In this document: one piece after another, positions 46,591-55,122 of the stretch
Position numbering within the stretch: the stretch's first letter is position 1
Layout: each line of letters begins with the position of its first letter
From: Alphaproteobacteria bacterium
Lineage (GTDB): Bacteria; Pseudomonadota; Alphaproteobacteria; Sphingomonadales; Emcibacteraceae
Assembly: GCA_020446675.1 (NCBI GenBank)
Contig: JAGREE010000007.1
Span: 53,753 to 117,752, forward strand
DNA: 64,000 nucleotides
Direction of reading: 5' to 3'
Translations under genes and position numbers: made by a program
The notes under the pieces: model-generated
What the model saw: only the letters and a program-made list of their open reading frames with translations
What the model was told of the DNA's origin: nothing
The model's database searches: none

Positions 46591-49494
46591 ATGAAAATTC
46601 TACAAATGATCATAATATTTACTGGATTGCTTTTTCCGGTAAATTCATTTGCGTTAAGTTGTGTGTTTCCAAGAGGAAAAGAATTAGTCCAGCAATATGA
46701 TATAATTTTTGAAGGAAGAGCCTCGTCGACAAAAAATATACCCTCCGAGAATTTTAAGCAAAATGAAGGTGATGTTATTAGAGGGCAAGCTGACACCATT
46801 ACCACATTCATAGTGGATAGAATAATTAAGGGTAATATATCTGACGAAGTCGAAATAATGCATCCAGGACCACAAAGTAGATGGGGCAGAAGCTTTCTGA
46901 AAGATGTACCAATGATTATATTCGCTCGATATAGCACTATTAGCGATGACTTATATATAAGTATTTGTAATTCATCCTTCATTTTGCAGGATGATCAATC
47001 GTTTATCCATCCAACTTTACTAGAAAAAATCATTCAAATAGAAGACTATTATAATAAAAAAAAGACCCTGGAAGAATTGAGCAATAAATATAAAACTCAG
47101 AATGTTTATTATGAAAGATTTCTTTTTTTGGATGACTATCATGATTACGAACTGGTCAAAAAACTATATGAAGATACCAACTTAATTCAAAGAATGGGGA
47201 ACTTTATTTTGCTATATGCGAGGGCATTATATTATTTGGGGGAGTATGACCGTGCCTATAAAGCTATCACTTCGTATAATTTTAATTATGAACATTATCA
47301 AGAGGCAAATAATATAAAAATACTGTCTTTGATAAAATTAAAAAATATTGAAAAACTAGAGTTGGAAAACATAAGTATTTCCGACGTTATTTTAAATAAC
47401 ATAGATTTGTCTAATGTAAATTTGGAGAGGGCAATATTTTCCAAAAGTAAATTGTCCCACTTAAACTTAAATAACACCAATTTAACTGGTGCAAATATTG
47501 CAGATAGTCAGTTATTAATATCAGAAGGTCCAAATATAAATCTTTCCGGTGCTGTCATTTCATCTTCATTAATTTCTGGAAATTTAAGTAACGTTGATCT
47601 TTCTTATGCTTTTGTAAAGAATAGCACAATTTCAGGAAAACTTGATGGTGCTCATTTAGAAAAAACAAACTTTAGCGGTTCTCGCATTAGCAGCAGTCTT
47701 TCAGGTGCGATTTTGGAAGATGCAAATTTTGAAAATACTTTCATACATTCGCTTTCAGGAGCGGTGTTGAAGAATACTAATCTTAATGGCATTCAATCAA
47801 GAAGTGATGATCTTCCTGCCTCAGTTTCCAATTACACTGGCACAGATCTTTCTGATTTTGATTTAAGCAATGGGAATTTTCATAATACAGATTTCTCAAA
47901 TTCAAAATTCATCAATACAGATTTATCAAATGTAAGCTTCAGAGGTTCAGTATTCAAAAATGTGGATTTTTTAGGCGCAAATTTAGAAGGTGCTATTTTC
48001 CTGAGTTTGCAAGATAACCCAGCTGATTTGAGATCCGCCGATTTAAGCAAAGCCAAAATAAAAAACACACACTTTGCATCAGCATTATTTGATTGCAATA
48101 CTAAATTTCCAAAGAATTTTGATCCATATAAAAATGCCATGATCAATGTGGACGGTAATTGCAATAATACCAAAACAAATAAAAGCAAGTTACCAATTGA
48201 GGATATGCTGAAACCACCCTATCAACATTATCGTCTTCTAAATGAGTTTGAAGTTCAAAGCATGGCTGGTAATATCCAGTTTACAAATAAAATTAAATGT
48301 AAATGGGGAGAAGCTATCCATTCGAAATCTTCCGTCATAATAAGTGGTCAAGATTTTAGCGGATGTTCAGTGAGCCGCGTAGATTTTAGCGGCGCAAATC
48401 TTGATGGGGCTAATTTTAAAGGAGCCTATCTTTACGGAGCTAAATTTGATGAAACAAACATAGTCAATATAAGACTTGATGGAGCACGTGTCACAAATTC
48501 AACGATTTTTCCTGACAATTTTGATGCCACTAAATTTAAACTGGTGCCTACGGGAGTAATAGAATTTAACGGAAATAGTATAGGATCACTTTGGCAAGCC
48601 AGTAAAATGAAGGGGCGAAAAAAATATACTGAAACTGGTAGTTATAGACCACCTGCTTACAATGTACCTGATTTTATTAATTTGAACATGGACGAAATTA
48701 ATTACACTGCCGCCTGGTTACCTAATTCCAATATGTCTGGCTCTTCGCTTAGGATGACAGACTTTTCAGCGAGTAACCTTATGGGGGTTAATTTTACAAG
48801 GGCAGATCTAACTGGCGCAGTTTTATATGATGCTTTGTTAGATAATGCCGACTTTACAAGAACTAATCTCTATGGGGCAGATTTACGATGGGCGAGATTA
48901 ACAGGCGCAAAACTTAAGCGAACTAATCTTGAGAATGCACTTTATGATGACAATACTGTTTGGCCAAAAGACTTCGACCCAACAAAGAGTGGAGCTTATT
49001 ATGTAGCCAGCAAAGATACAGACTTAGAAACCAAACTTCCTGAAAATGTTTTACCAATAAGCTTATCGGATAATATTGAACTCATTGCTTTAGGTATTTA
49101 CAGAGGTAAAAGTAAAGATGGTGGTAGTTGTGGTCATAAATATGAAGAAAATTGCGTAATAAATGTAAAGATACAAAAGACCGATAAGCCAATATTTCTG
49201 ATACTTTCAGCTTATGAAAGTTCTATGTGGCGGATAAATGCCGCAAATGGCGTTAGGATTGAGGGTGTTATCATGGGAGGTTTTTATGGTCAAAGTATCC
49301 AAGGGGTTCCAGGGAGCACAAAAGTAATTAATTATTCAAATATAGATTTACAAAATAAAAATAATTTTGATTTTCATGAAGATAAAGATGAAGGGGATTT
49401 GATAAAGATGTCCTCAGTCGTAAAAGCCCTCACCGGTAGAGAAGTAAATTCCATTCTTTTGCCTAACAAGGATAAGAATTTCGAGATAAATTAA
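46591..49494 (+). CDS. Very long secreted pentapeptide-repeat protein
   Basis: A 967-residue protein with a Sec signal (MKILQMIIIFTGLLFPVNSF, then A). Residues about 23-150 (LSCVFPRGKEL, VDRIIKGNISDEVEI, ISICNSSFIL) resemble bacterial TIMP/NTR-like modules. Pentapeptide repeats A(D/N)LXX follow in at least three blocks, about 280-505, 590-640 and 700-810, with breaks around NTKFPKNFDPYKNA, STIFPDNFDATKFK and NTVWPKDFDPTKSG. The C-terminal 130 residues form a separate beta domain (IFLILSAYESSMWRINAANG). The repeat parts should form right-handed beta-helices. The ATG at 46591 follows GGGG and starts the signal peptide. A+T-rich. Confidence 0.88.
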   Translation: MKILQMIIIFTGLLFPVNSFALSCVFPRGKELVQQYDIIFEGRASSTKNIPSENFKQNEGDVIRGQADTITTFIVDRIIKGNISDEVEIMHPGPQSRWGRSFLKDVPMIIFARYSTISDDLYISICNSSFILQDDQSFIHPTLLEKIIQIEDYYNKKKTLEELSNKYKTQNVYYERFLFLDDYHDYELVKKLYEDTNLIQRMGNFILLYARALYYLGEYDRAYKAITSYNFNYEHYQEANNIKILSLIKLKNIEKLELENISISDVILNNIDLSNVNLERAIFSKSKLSHLNLNNTNLTGANIADSQLLISEGPNINLSGAVISSSLISGNLSNVDLSYAFVKNSTISGKLDGAHLEKTNFSGSRISSSLSGAILEDANFENTFIHSLSGAVLKNTNLNGIQSRSDDLPASVSNYTGTDLSDFDLSNGNFHNTDFSNSKFINTDLSNVSFRGSVFKNVDFLGANLEGAIFLSLQDNPADLRSADLSKAKIKNTHFASALFDCNTKFPKNFDPYKNAMINVDGNCNNTKTNKSKLPIEDMLKPPYQHYRLLNEFEVQSMAGNIQFTNKIKCKWGEAIHSKSSVIISGQDFSGCSVSRVDFSGANLDGANFKGAYLYGAKFDETNIVNIRLDGARVTNSTIFPDNFDATKFKLVPTGVIEFNGNSIGSLWQASKMKGRKKYTETGSYRPPAYNVPDFINLNMDEINYTAAWLPNSNMSGSSLRMTDFSASNLMGVNFTRADLTGAVLYDALLDNADFTRTNLYGADLRWARLTGAKLKRTNLENALYDDNTVWPKDFDPTKSGAYYVASKDTDLETKLPENVLPISLSDNIELIALGIYRGKSKDGGSCGHKYEENCVINVKIQKTDKPIFLILSAYESSMWRINAANGVRIEGVIMGGFYGQSIQGVPGSTKVINYSNIDLQNKNNFDFHEDKDEGDLIKMSSVVKALTGREVNSILLPNKDKNFEIN

Positions 49495-49556
49495 AATTAG
49501 TTATTTTGAATATTCGCTTTAGGTTGGAAGCATTCTTCAAATATTATAAAAGCAAA

Positions 49557-49588
49557 AAATACCCGCTTGATGCGGGTATTTCTCTTTT
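49557..49588. terminator. Bidirectional terminator between convergent genes
   Basis: AAATACCCGC (49557-49566), loop TTGAT, GCGGGTATTT (49572-49581), then CTCTTTTT. It serves the pentapeptide gene and, with A-rich sequence on the left, probably the opposing surface protein gene. Confidence 0.88.
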
Positions 49589-49610
49589 TGGGTTCTCTTT
49601 TAAAGCTTGC

Positions 49611-50657
49611 TTAAAAACTTGGTTCCGCGACCGGGTCGCCGAATTTCCAGCTGCCGTCCGGCATCAGACAGGCATTTCCGTATGCAGGGACATCCTTGCC
49701 GCCGATCTGAATGGTTGTGGTATATTCACGAACCTGCAGGCAGCTTTCATTGGCAAACTGATCTGATTGTTGCTGTGGTCCGCTATAGACCTGCTGCTGT
49801 GGTTCCTGGGTATAAACCGGTACCTGCTGAACAACGGTCTGAACCGGTCTTTCAACATAGACCACCCGCGTTCTCGGGCGATAGTAATAGCTGCTGGCCC
49901 ATCCGTATCTTGGGCCATAGCCGTAATAATAGGGATAGCTGTAGCCATATGGATAACCATAATTATAAGAGAGGCTAATACTGCTGCCACCACCGTAATA
50001 GCTGCCATAACCACCATAGTAGCTGTTATAATAGCTAGGGCTGTTCAACGCAGAGTATAAAAACGCACCTGTAACCATACCGGGGATAAAACCATTGTTG
50101 TTATATCGTCTGCTATAGTGGTTTCTATAATTATTGCGGTATCTGTCTCTATAATTGTCGCGGTAATTATAGTTATTGATTATGGTGCGGTTTGGCCGTT
50201 GATTGGCCGCGTAACCGTTCCCAATATCCCTGTTAACCCTTGTCGTTGTGCGGTTAAGCGTTCTTGTAAAAGGGTTGCTATTGTTGCTATTGGTAAAAGC
50301 GCGATTAGAACTTCTTGTGCCTTCACTTAAATTTCTCATACGGTTCGCATCGACCGCAGGACGGCTAATATTTGGCCGACTAACCTGTGTATTAAAGTTT
50401 CTAGAAGGGCGTGCCGCCGAATTTCTTGAGGCCTGACGCATAGCACTTGCAACAGGACTGGTAATACTGTTTCCCATCGCCCGGTTCGGGCGTGCACTTG
50501 ATACAGCAGATTTGCCGCCGAAATTTTTAAATGCGTCTGATTTTGAGCGTCCATCTTTTGGGCCTGCTTCGGCAAGAGGAGCCACGATCATGCTTATCAT
50601 AGCTAACCCGCAAATGGCTGCTGAACTTTTTAGGAATTTTTTATAATTACTCATCAC
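49611..50657 (-). CDS. Secreted surface protein, 17-kDa antigen-like C-terminus
   Basis: A 348-residue protein with a signal peptide (SAAICGLAMISMIVAPLAEA), a long basic low-complexity middle rich in Asn, Arg and Ser (about 40-190), a Tyr/Gly-rich stretch (YYNSYYGGYGSYYGGGSSIS, near 215), and a C-terminal module CLQVREYTTTIQIGGKDVPA then YGNACLMPDGSWKF. The last matches the C-terminal module of rickettsial/legionella surface proteins (RT0821/Lpp0805 type, relatives of the 17-kDa antigen). Probably outer-membrane or cell-surface; function unknown. An ATG one codon downstream could also be the start. Confidence 0.78.
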   Translation of the reverse strand: MMSNYKKFLKSSAAICGLAMISMIVAPLAEAGPKDGRSKSDAFKNFGGKSAVSSARPNRAMGNSITSPVASAMRQASRNSAARPSRNFNTQVSRPNISRPAVDANRMRNLSEGTRSSNRAFTNSNNSNPFTRTLNRTTTRVNRDIGNGYAANQRPNRTIINNYNYRDNYRDRYRNNYRNHYSRRYNNNGFIPGMVTGAFLYSALNSPSYYNSYYGGYGSYYGGGSSISLSYNYGYPYGYSYPYYYGYGPRYGWASSYYYRPRTRVVYVERPVQTVVQQVPVYTQEPQQQVYSGPQQQSDQFANESCLQVREYTTTIQIGGKDVPAYGNACLMPDGSWKFGDPVAEPSF

Positions 50658-50768
50658 TTATTCCTTCCTATTCATAATAGTCTCCCATCACATGAGAATC
50701 ACTATACCAAGTCCAGCTTAACCCAAACTGAACGAAAAATCCAGTTTTTCACCAAACCAAAAGTTGTT

Positions 50769-51638
50769 TTATCTATTTATATGGTTGTAAATATCCATAT
50801 ATACTATACTTAAAAATGTATCAGGGTTCATGAAGCCGTTTCCATAATCGGCGTCATATTTCTTAAGTGGGGCCATTTTCTTAACCTGATCAAGGGGTAA
50901 GCCCTTTTCCGCAAGGGGTCTTAAGATGCTGTCAATATCCATCAGCACGTCATAGTAAATTTTAAGCCCGGCTTTATCTGTGAGTGGGCCATGGCCAGGA
51001 ATAATCTTGGTTTGGTCATCAATCTGGTTAAGGGTGTCTTTTACGGCGATTAGCACGCCTTTCCATGATCCGCCACCATCCACATCAACATATGGATAGG
51101 CTTCATTAAACATGATGTCGGCCATGTGAATGACATTTTTACCTTCAAAATAAACGATGCTGTCCCCATCCGTATGAGCGGATCGATAATGTCTGGTTTT
51201 AATGTCCATACCGTTTAAATGAAATGTCAGCATGTCATTAAACGTGATGATCGGCAATCCTTCCTTGGCTGTGTCACTTTCCTTAAGACGCTTATAAACA
51301 TCATCATGGGCGACAATATCAATTCCCATTTTGCCCAGATTTTCATTACCACCGGTATGATCGCCATGATAATGGGTGTTAAAGACGAAATGAATTTTAT
51401 CGTTTGAAAGTTTTCGGATGGCGGCCACAATTTTTTCTGTAAGCGGAGCATACTGATCATCAATCAAAAAGACGCCGTCTTCTCCGATTGACACACCAAG
51501 ATTGCCTCCTTCACCTTCAAGCATATAAAGATCATCTGCGACTTTGGTTGTTTTGATTTCGATTTTGTCCCAATCCTGCGCGACTGCCACACTGGCAATG
51601 GACAGGCTGGCAGCTAATGTAATAATTGTTTTTTTCAC
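50769..51638 (-). CDS. Metallo-beta-lactamase-fold hydrolase (copy 1)
   Basis: A 289-residue secreted protein (signal MKKTIITLAASLSIASVAVA). The zinc motif is NTHYHGDHTGGNENLG, with further ligands in HTDGDSIVYFEGKNVIHMAD and IPGHGPLTD. The group includes cyclases, quinoprotein-relay factors and some lactamases; I cannot name the substrate. It is a tandem paralogue of the next gene, 95 bases away, with near-identical stretches such as FVFNTHYH.DHTGGNENLGK. Confidence 0.88.
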   Translation of the reverse strand: MKKTIITLAASLSIASVAVAQDWDKIEIKTTKVADDLYMLEGEGGNLGVSIGEDGVFLIDDQYAPLTEKIVAAIRKLSNDKIHFVFNTHYHGDHTGGNENLGKMGIDIVAHDDVYKRLKESDTAKEGLPIITFNDMLTFHLNGMDIKTRHYRSAHTDGDSIVYFEGKNVIHMADIMFNEAYPYVDVDGGGSWKGVLIAVKDTLNQIDDQTKIIPGHGPLTDKAGLKIYYDVLMDIDSILRPLAEKGLPLDQVKKMAPLKKYDADYGNGFMNPDTFLSIVYMDIYNHINR

Positions 51639-51733
51639 GATTATTTCCTTATATTTATTATGTTCAGGAGTATATTTTATTTGTGGAATTATCAGAAACT
51701 ATACCACAGAGTGAAGCCTTTTCAAATGGCTGT

Positions 51734-52597
51734 TTATTTTCGCTCTTTCAATATGCTGTTATAAGCAAATTTTAAAAAAGTTTCGCCTCTGATATCCCCT
51801 TTGCCCCAGCTGTCTTTATATTCATTAAGCAGGGGCAGTTTAATGACATCTTCAATGCTCAAACCTTTGTCAGCGAGGGGGGTGAGTTCGTCATATATTT
51901 TCTTGAGGACCATATTATAATTTTCAAGTTCTGCCTTATTGGAAAGACTGCCATGCCCAGGAATGATGATGGTTTGATCATCTATTGATTTAAGCACATT
52001 ATCAACAGCATTGATCATGCCGATGAAGGATCCGCCAGCTTCAATATCAATATAAGGGTATCCGCTTTGCTCAAAAAGATCGCCCGTGTGAATAACATTT
52101 CGTCCTTCAAAATATATAACACTGTCACTTTCTGTATGGGCATTCGGGTAAAATCTGGTTCTGATGGTTAACCCATTCATGTGAAAGGTCATTTCATCGT
52201 TAAAGCTGATTATTGGCAGCGCTTCTTTTGGGACATTTTGGGAGTGAAGTCGTTCGTAAACCTTATCATGGGCGGCAATATCAATATTCATTTTGCCTAA
52301 ATTCTCATTACCACCGGTATGATCATCATGATAATGGGTGTTGAAGACGAAATGGATTTCTTTGTCAGACAGTTTTTTGATGGCGGCCAGTATTTTATCC
52401 GTTAAGGGGGCATATTGATCGTCAATCAGAAACACGCCGTCTTCACCGATTGAAATCCCCATATTTCCACCGCTGCCCTGCAACATATAAAGCCCGTCAG
52501 ATATTTTCGTTGCCGTAATTTCAACATCGTCAAAGCGTCCCTGTGCCCATATGGTGGCGGGGAATACCAGTACCAGTAAATAAATGATAATCCTCAA
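51734..52597 (-). CDS. Metallo-beta-lactamase-fold hydrolase (copy 2)
   Basis: A 287-residue paralogue of the gene at 50769: same signal-peptide layout (MRIIIYLLVLVFPATIWAQG), zinc motif NTHYHDDHTGGNENLG and IPGHGSLSN. Relative to copy 1 the motif changes G to D (HYHDDH). The start overlaps the UDG gene stop by four bases. The two copies were probably made by tandem duplication and have since diverged. Confidence 0.88.
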   Translation of the reverse strand: MRIIIYLLVLVFPATIWAQGRFDDVEITATKISDGLYMLQGSGGNMGISIGEDGVFLIDDQYAPLTDKILAAIKKLSDKEIHFVFNTHYHDDHTGGNENLGKMNIDIAAHDKVYERLHSQNVPKEALPIISFNDEMTFHMNGLTIRTRFYPNAHTESDSVIYFEGRNVIHTGDLFEQSGYPYIDIEAGGSFIGMINAVDNVLKSIDDQTIIIPGHGSLSNKAELENYNMVLKKIYDELTPLADKGLSIEDVIKLPLLNEYKDSWGKGDIRGETFLKFAYNSILKERK

Positions 52598-53274
52598 TTT
52601 TCGCTCCCCAGATAATTTTTGATCTGATTAAAAACATCCTCAAACATTTCAGTCGTCAGCCGTCCCGTATTGGTATTATATCGCGAGCAATGATAGCTAT
52701 CGATCAATTTAATTTTGTTTGAAAGTGTGTGCATCCGGTTATGGCCGAATTTGAACGCTGATTTTTTCTCTCCGAAAGTGGATAAAACCGCATTATGGGC
52801 GACAAGACCCAGCGCGAGAATAATACGGATTTTTGTAAGTTTCTCGATTTGCTCTATAAGATATGGACGGCAGGTGCTTTCCTCAGCACCAGTTGTTTTG
52901 TTTTGTGGAGGAACACATCTGACGGCATTGGTGATGATGGCATTTTTTAATGTCAGGCCGTCATCAATACGTGCCTGAAATTGACCGCTTGCGAAATTAT
53001 ATTTCAAAAGCGTCGGATAAAGCAGGTCTCCGGCATAATCGCCGGTAAAAGGGCGCCCGGTTCTGTTTGCACCTTTAAGTCCGGGAGCAAGGCCGATGAT
53101 CAGAAGCTCAGCATTGAAATCACCAAATGCCGGAACCGGACCATTGAAGAAATCCGGGTATTTTTCCTTATTTTCTGTCCTGAATGCAACGAGGCGGGGG
53201 CATAGGCCGCAATCAAGTGGAGCATTGCCGGGAAGCAATTCCCGGTTTTTATTAATAAGACTTAAATTGCTCAT
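52594..53274 (-). CDS. Uracil-DNA glycosylase, type V (UDGb)-like
   Basis: A 226-residue enzyme with the family-5 layout: cysteines DCGLCP near the N-terminus, motif 1 LIIGLAPGLKGANRTGRPFT (no Asp or Asn activator in the usual place, as in UDGb), TNAVRCVPPQNKTTG, a further Cys (STCRPYL), and motif 2 SYHCSRYNTNTGRLT. The four cysteines fit an iron-sulfur cluster. It removes uracil or deaminated purines from DNA. Its start overlaps the NYN gene end by four bases. Confidence 0.9.
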   Translation of the reverse strand: MSNLSLINKNRELLPGNAPLDCGLCPRLVAFRTENKEKYPDFFNGPVPAFGDFNAELLIIGLAPGLKGANRTGRPFTGDYAGDLLYPTLLKYNFASGQFQARIDDGLTLKNAIITNAVRCVPPQNKTTGAEESTCRPYLIEQIEKLTKIRIILALGLVAHNAVLSTFGEKKSAFKFGHNRMHTLSNKIKLIDSYHCSRYNTNTGRLTTEMFEDVFNQIKNYLGSEN

Positions 53275-53831
53275 ATTCGGGGATGCCCGGTGGCTGCTGT
53301 AGATGCGCTTCGTCCGAATTCCGCTTTCATGTCCGCTATTTCAATAAAGCTATCTGCCTGACGCCGAAGTTCATCAGCAATCATCGGCGGTTGGGTTTTG
53401 GTGCTGCTGACGACTGAAACCCTTACCCCTTTTCGTTGCAGGGATTCGACAAGGCGCCTGAAGTCACCGTCACCGGAAAAGAGCACCATATGATCAACAT
53501 GTTCAGCCATTCCCATCATATCAATGGCAAGTTCCATATCCATATTGCCCTTGATTTTCTTTTCGCCGTTCTGGTCCGTGAATTCCTTGGTTGGCTTGGT
53601 AATAAGTGTATAGCCATTATAATCAAGCCAGTCGACCAGTGGTCTGAGCGGGGAATATTCCATGTCTTCAATGAGGGCCGTGTAATAATTGGCCCGCAGC
53701 AACCGGCTTTGGGTGGCGAAATAAAGCCTTAACCGGCTATAATCAATATCAAAATTAAGGGCTTTTGCGGTGGCAAAAAGATTGGAGCCGTCAATAAAAA
53801 TGGCCAATTTTTCTTCTGGGTAAAATAGCAT
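53271..53831 (-). CDS. NYN domain protein (LabA/DUF88-like)
   Basis: A 186-residue PIN-like protein. The acidic catalytic set is visible: IFIDGSNLFATA (Asp near 14), KGNMDMELAIDMMGMA (near 94-103), and LFSGDGDFRRLVESLQRKG (near 118-121), as in LabA/MARF1-type putative ribonucleases. It probably cleaves RNA; its target is unknown. It leads an overlapping set: NYN - UDG - metallo-hydrolase. Confidence 0.9.
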   Translation of the reverse strand: MLFYPEEKLAIFIDGSNLFATAKALNFDIDYSRLRLYFATQSRLLRANYYTALIEDMEYSPLRPLVDWLDYNGYTLITKPTKEFTDQNGEKKIKGNMDMELAIDMMGMAEHVDHMVLFSGDGDFRRLVESLQRKGVRVSVVSSTKTQPPMIADELRRQADSFIEIADMKAEFGRSASTAATGHPRI

Positions 53832-54001
53832 AATAAAATTCCTGAAATATAAATAAAATATGTTTCATTATAACATAAAACATTAGCAAGTGGAACAGGG
53901 AGAAGATGAAAAGGTAGAATGGTTATGCAGGTATTTTTGCTGGCTCATTTTTCGCTAATACTGTAAACAGCGATTAGTTTTCAATTTCTGGGACTTTAAG
54001 T

Positions 54002-54529
54002 ATGATTTTAATAGGGCTGGGCAGCAATTTGACAACGGCTGAATATCAATCATCCGGCGAAATTCTGGATGCTGCCATCAATGAACTTAAGGCAAGGGGC
54101 GTTCAGGTCATTAAGCGTTCCCGTTATTATGAAACAGAGCCGGTGCCAAAATCTGACCAGCCATGGTATGTTAATGCCGTTATTTCAGTGGAGACGACTT
54201 TATCCGCTTCAGAACTCCTGAAATTACTGCATGAAATTGAGCAGAGCCTTGGTCGCGTAAGGCGGGAAAGATGGGAAGCACGTATCATTGATCTGGATCT
54301 TTTATGCTATAACGATGAAATATATCCGGATAAGGAAAAATGGCTTAAGGCGGTATCGGAAAATACTTATGATTCCATTATAATTCCCCATCCACGAATG
54401 CATTTAAGAGACTTTGTTCTGATTCCCACTACGGAAATAGCAGGGAACTGGACACATCCGGTGCTGAAGAAAAATATAAATACTTTGCGAAAAGAGCAAA
54501 TTTCCGATGGAATTGTAAGACTTTTATAG
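54002..54529 (+). CDS. folK: HPPK, folate biosynthesis
   Basis: A 175-residue 6-hydroxymethyl-7,8-dihydropterin pyrophosphokinase. Motifs: ILIGLGSNL at the start, RSRYYETEPVPKSDQPWYVN, the metal-binding RIIDLDLLCYND, and the final PHPRMHLRDFVLIPTTEIAG. It transfers pyrophosphate from ATP to the pterin before dihydropteroate synthase. It stands alone ahead of rpoZ. Confidence 0.95.
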   Translation: MILIGLGSNLTTAEYQSSGEILDAAINELKARGVQVIKRSRYYETEPVPKSDQPWYVNAVISVETTLSASELLKLLHEIEQSLGRVRRERWEARIIDLDLLCYNDEIYPDKEKWLKAVSENTYDSIIIPHPRMHLRDFVLIPTTEIAGNWTHPVLKKNINTLRKEQISDGIVRLL

Positions 54530-54624
54530 TCATTTCCCTTTAAAATTGCTATATATCGCCTTTACAGATCATAGTAACAATTGTATAAGCCCCTTTTATT
54601 TTATTTATATGGAGAATGTGCATT

Positions 54625-55020
54625 ATGGCACGCGTTACCGTAGAAGATTGCGAAGATAAAGTTGATAACCGTTTTGAGCTTGTGCTGCTTGCCGCCCGTC
54701 GTGCGCGTCAGATTTCAGCCGGGGCTCCGATCACAGTTGAACGTGATAATGACAAAAACCCAGTTGTCGCCCTTCGTGAAATTGCAGATGATGCAATTCA
54801 GCCGGAAGATATCAGGGAAGCCATTCTTTATGGTCTTCAAAAACATGTTGAAGTTGACGAACCGGAAGAAGACGATATTTCACTTCTGCTTGCCGAGCAG
54901 AAATTGACGGAAAATAATCAGGATATGACAGCCGATAATCTTTCAAAAGTCGCGATGGAAGTTAAGGCTGATGTTGCCAGGGCAGAAGCGGTTTTCGCCA
55001 ACGAAGACGACGACGAATAA
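54625..55020 (+). CDS. rpoZ: RNA polymerase omega subunit
   Basis: A 131-residue omega subunit. The conserved start [20 protein letters not shown] and [20 protein letters not shown] are intact, and [18 protein letters not shown] follows; the acidic C-terminal extension is typical of Alphaproteobacteria. The ATG at 54625 begins the conserved sequence; an upstream ATG at 54616 would add three residues. It precedes rsh, as in most relatives. Confidence 0.97.
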   Translation: MARVTVEDCEDKVDNRFELVLLAARRARQISAGAPITVERDNDKNPVVALREIADDAIQPEDIREAILYGLQKHVEVDEPEEDDISLLLAEQKLTENNQDMTADNLSKVAMEVKADVARAEAVFANEDDDE

Positions 55021-55040
55021 CGTCGAAAAAAATATTTATA

Positions 55041-55080
55041 AAAAAGACTTGTTTGAGGTGTTCTCAGCAAGTCTTTTTTT
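55041..55080 (+). terminator. Intrinsic terminator after rpoZ
   Basis: Arms AAAAAGACTTG (55041-55051) and CAAGTCTTTTT (55068-55078) followed by T. It separates rpoZ from rsh, 43 bases before the rsh start. Confidence 0.85.
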
Positions 55081-55122
55081 GTACACTGCCAGAATATACG
55101 AACTTAATATGGAATTTGGCTG

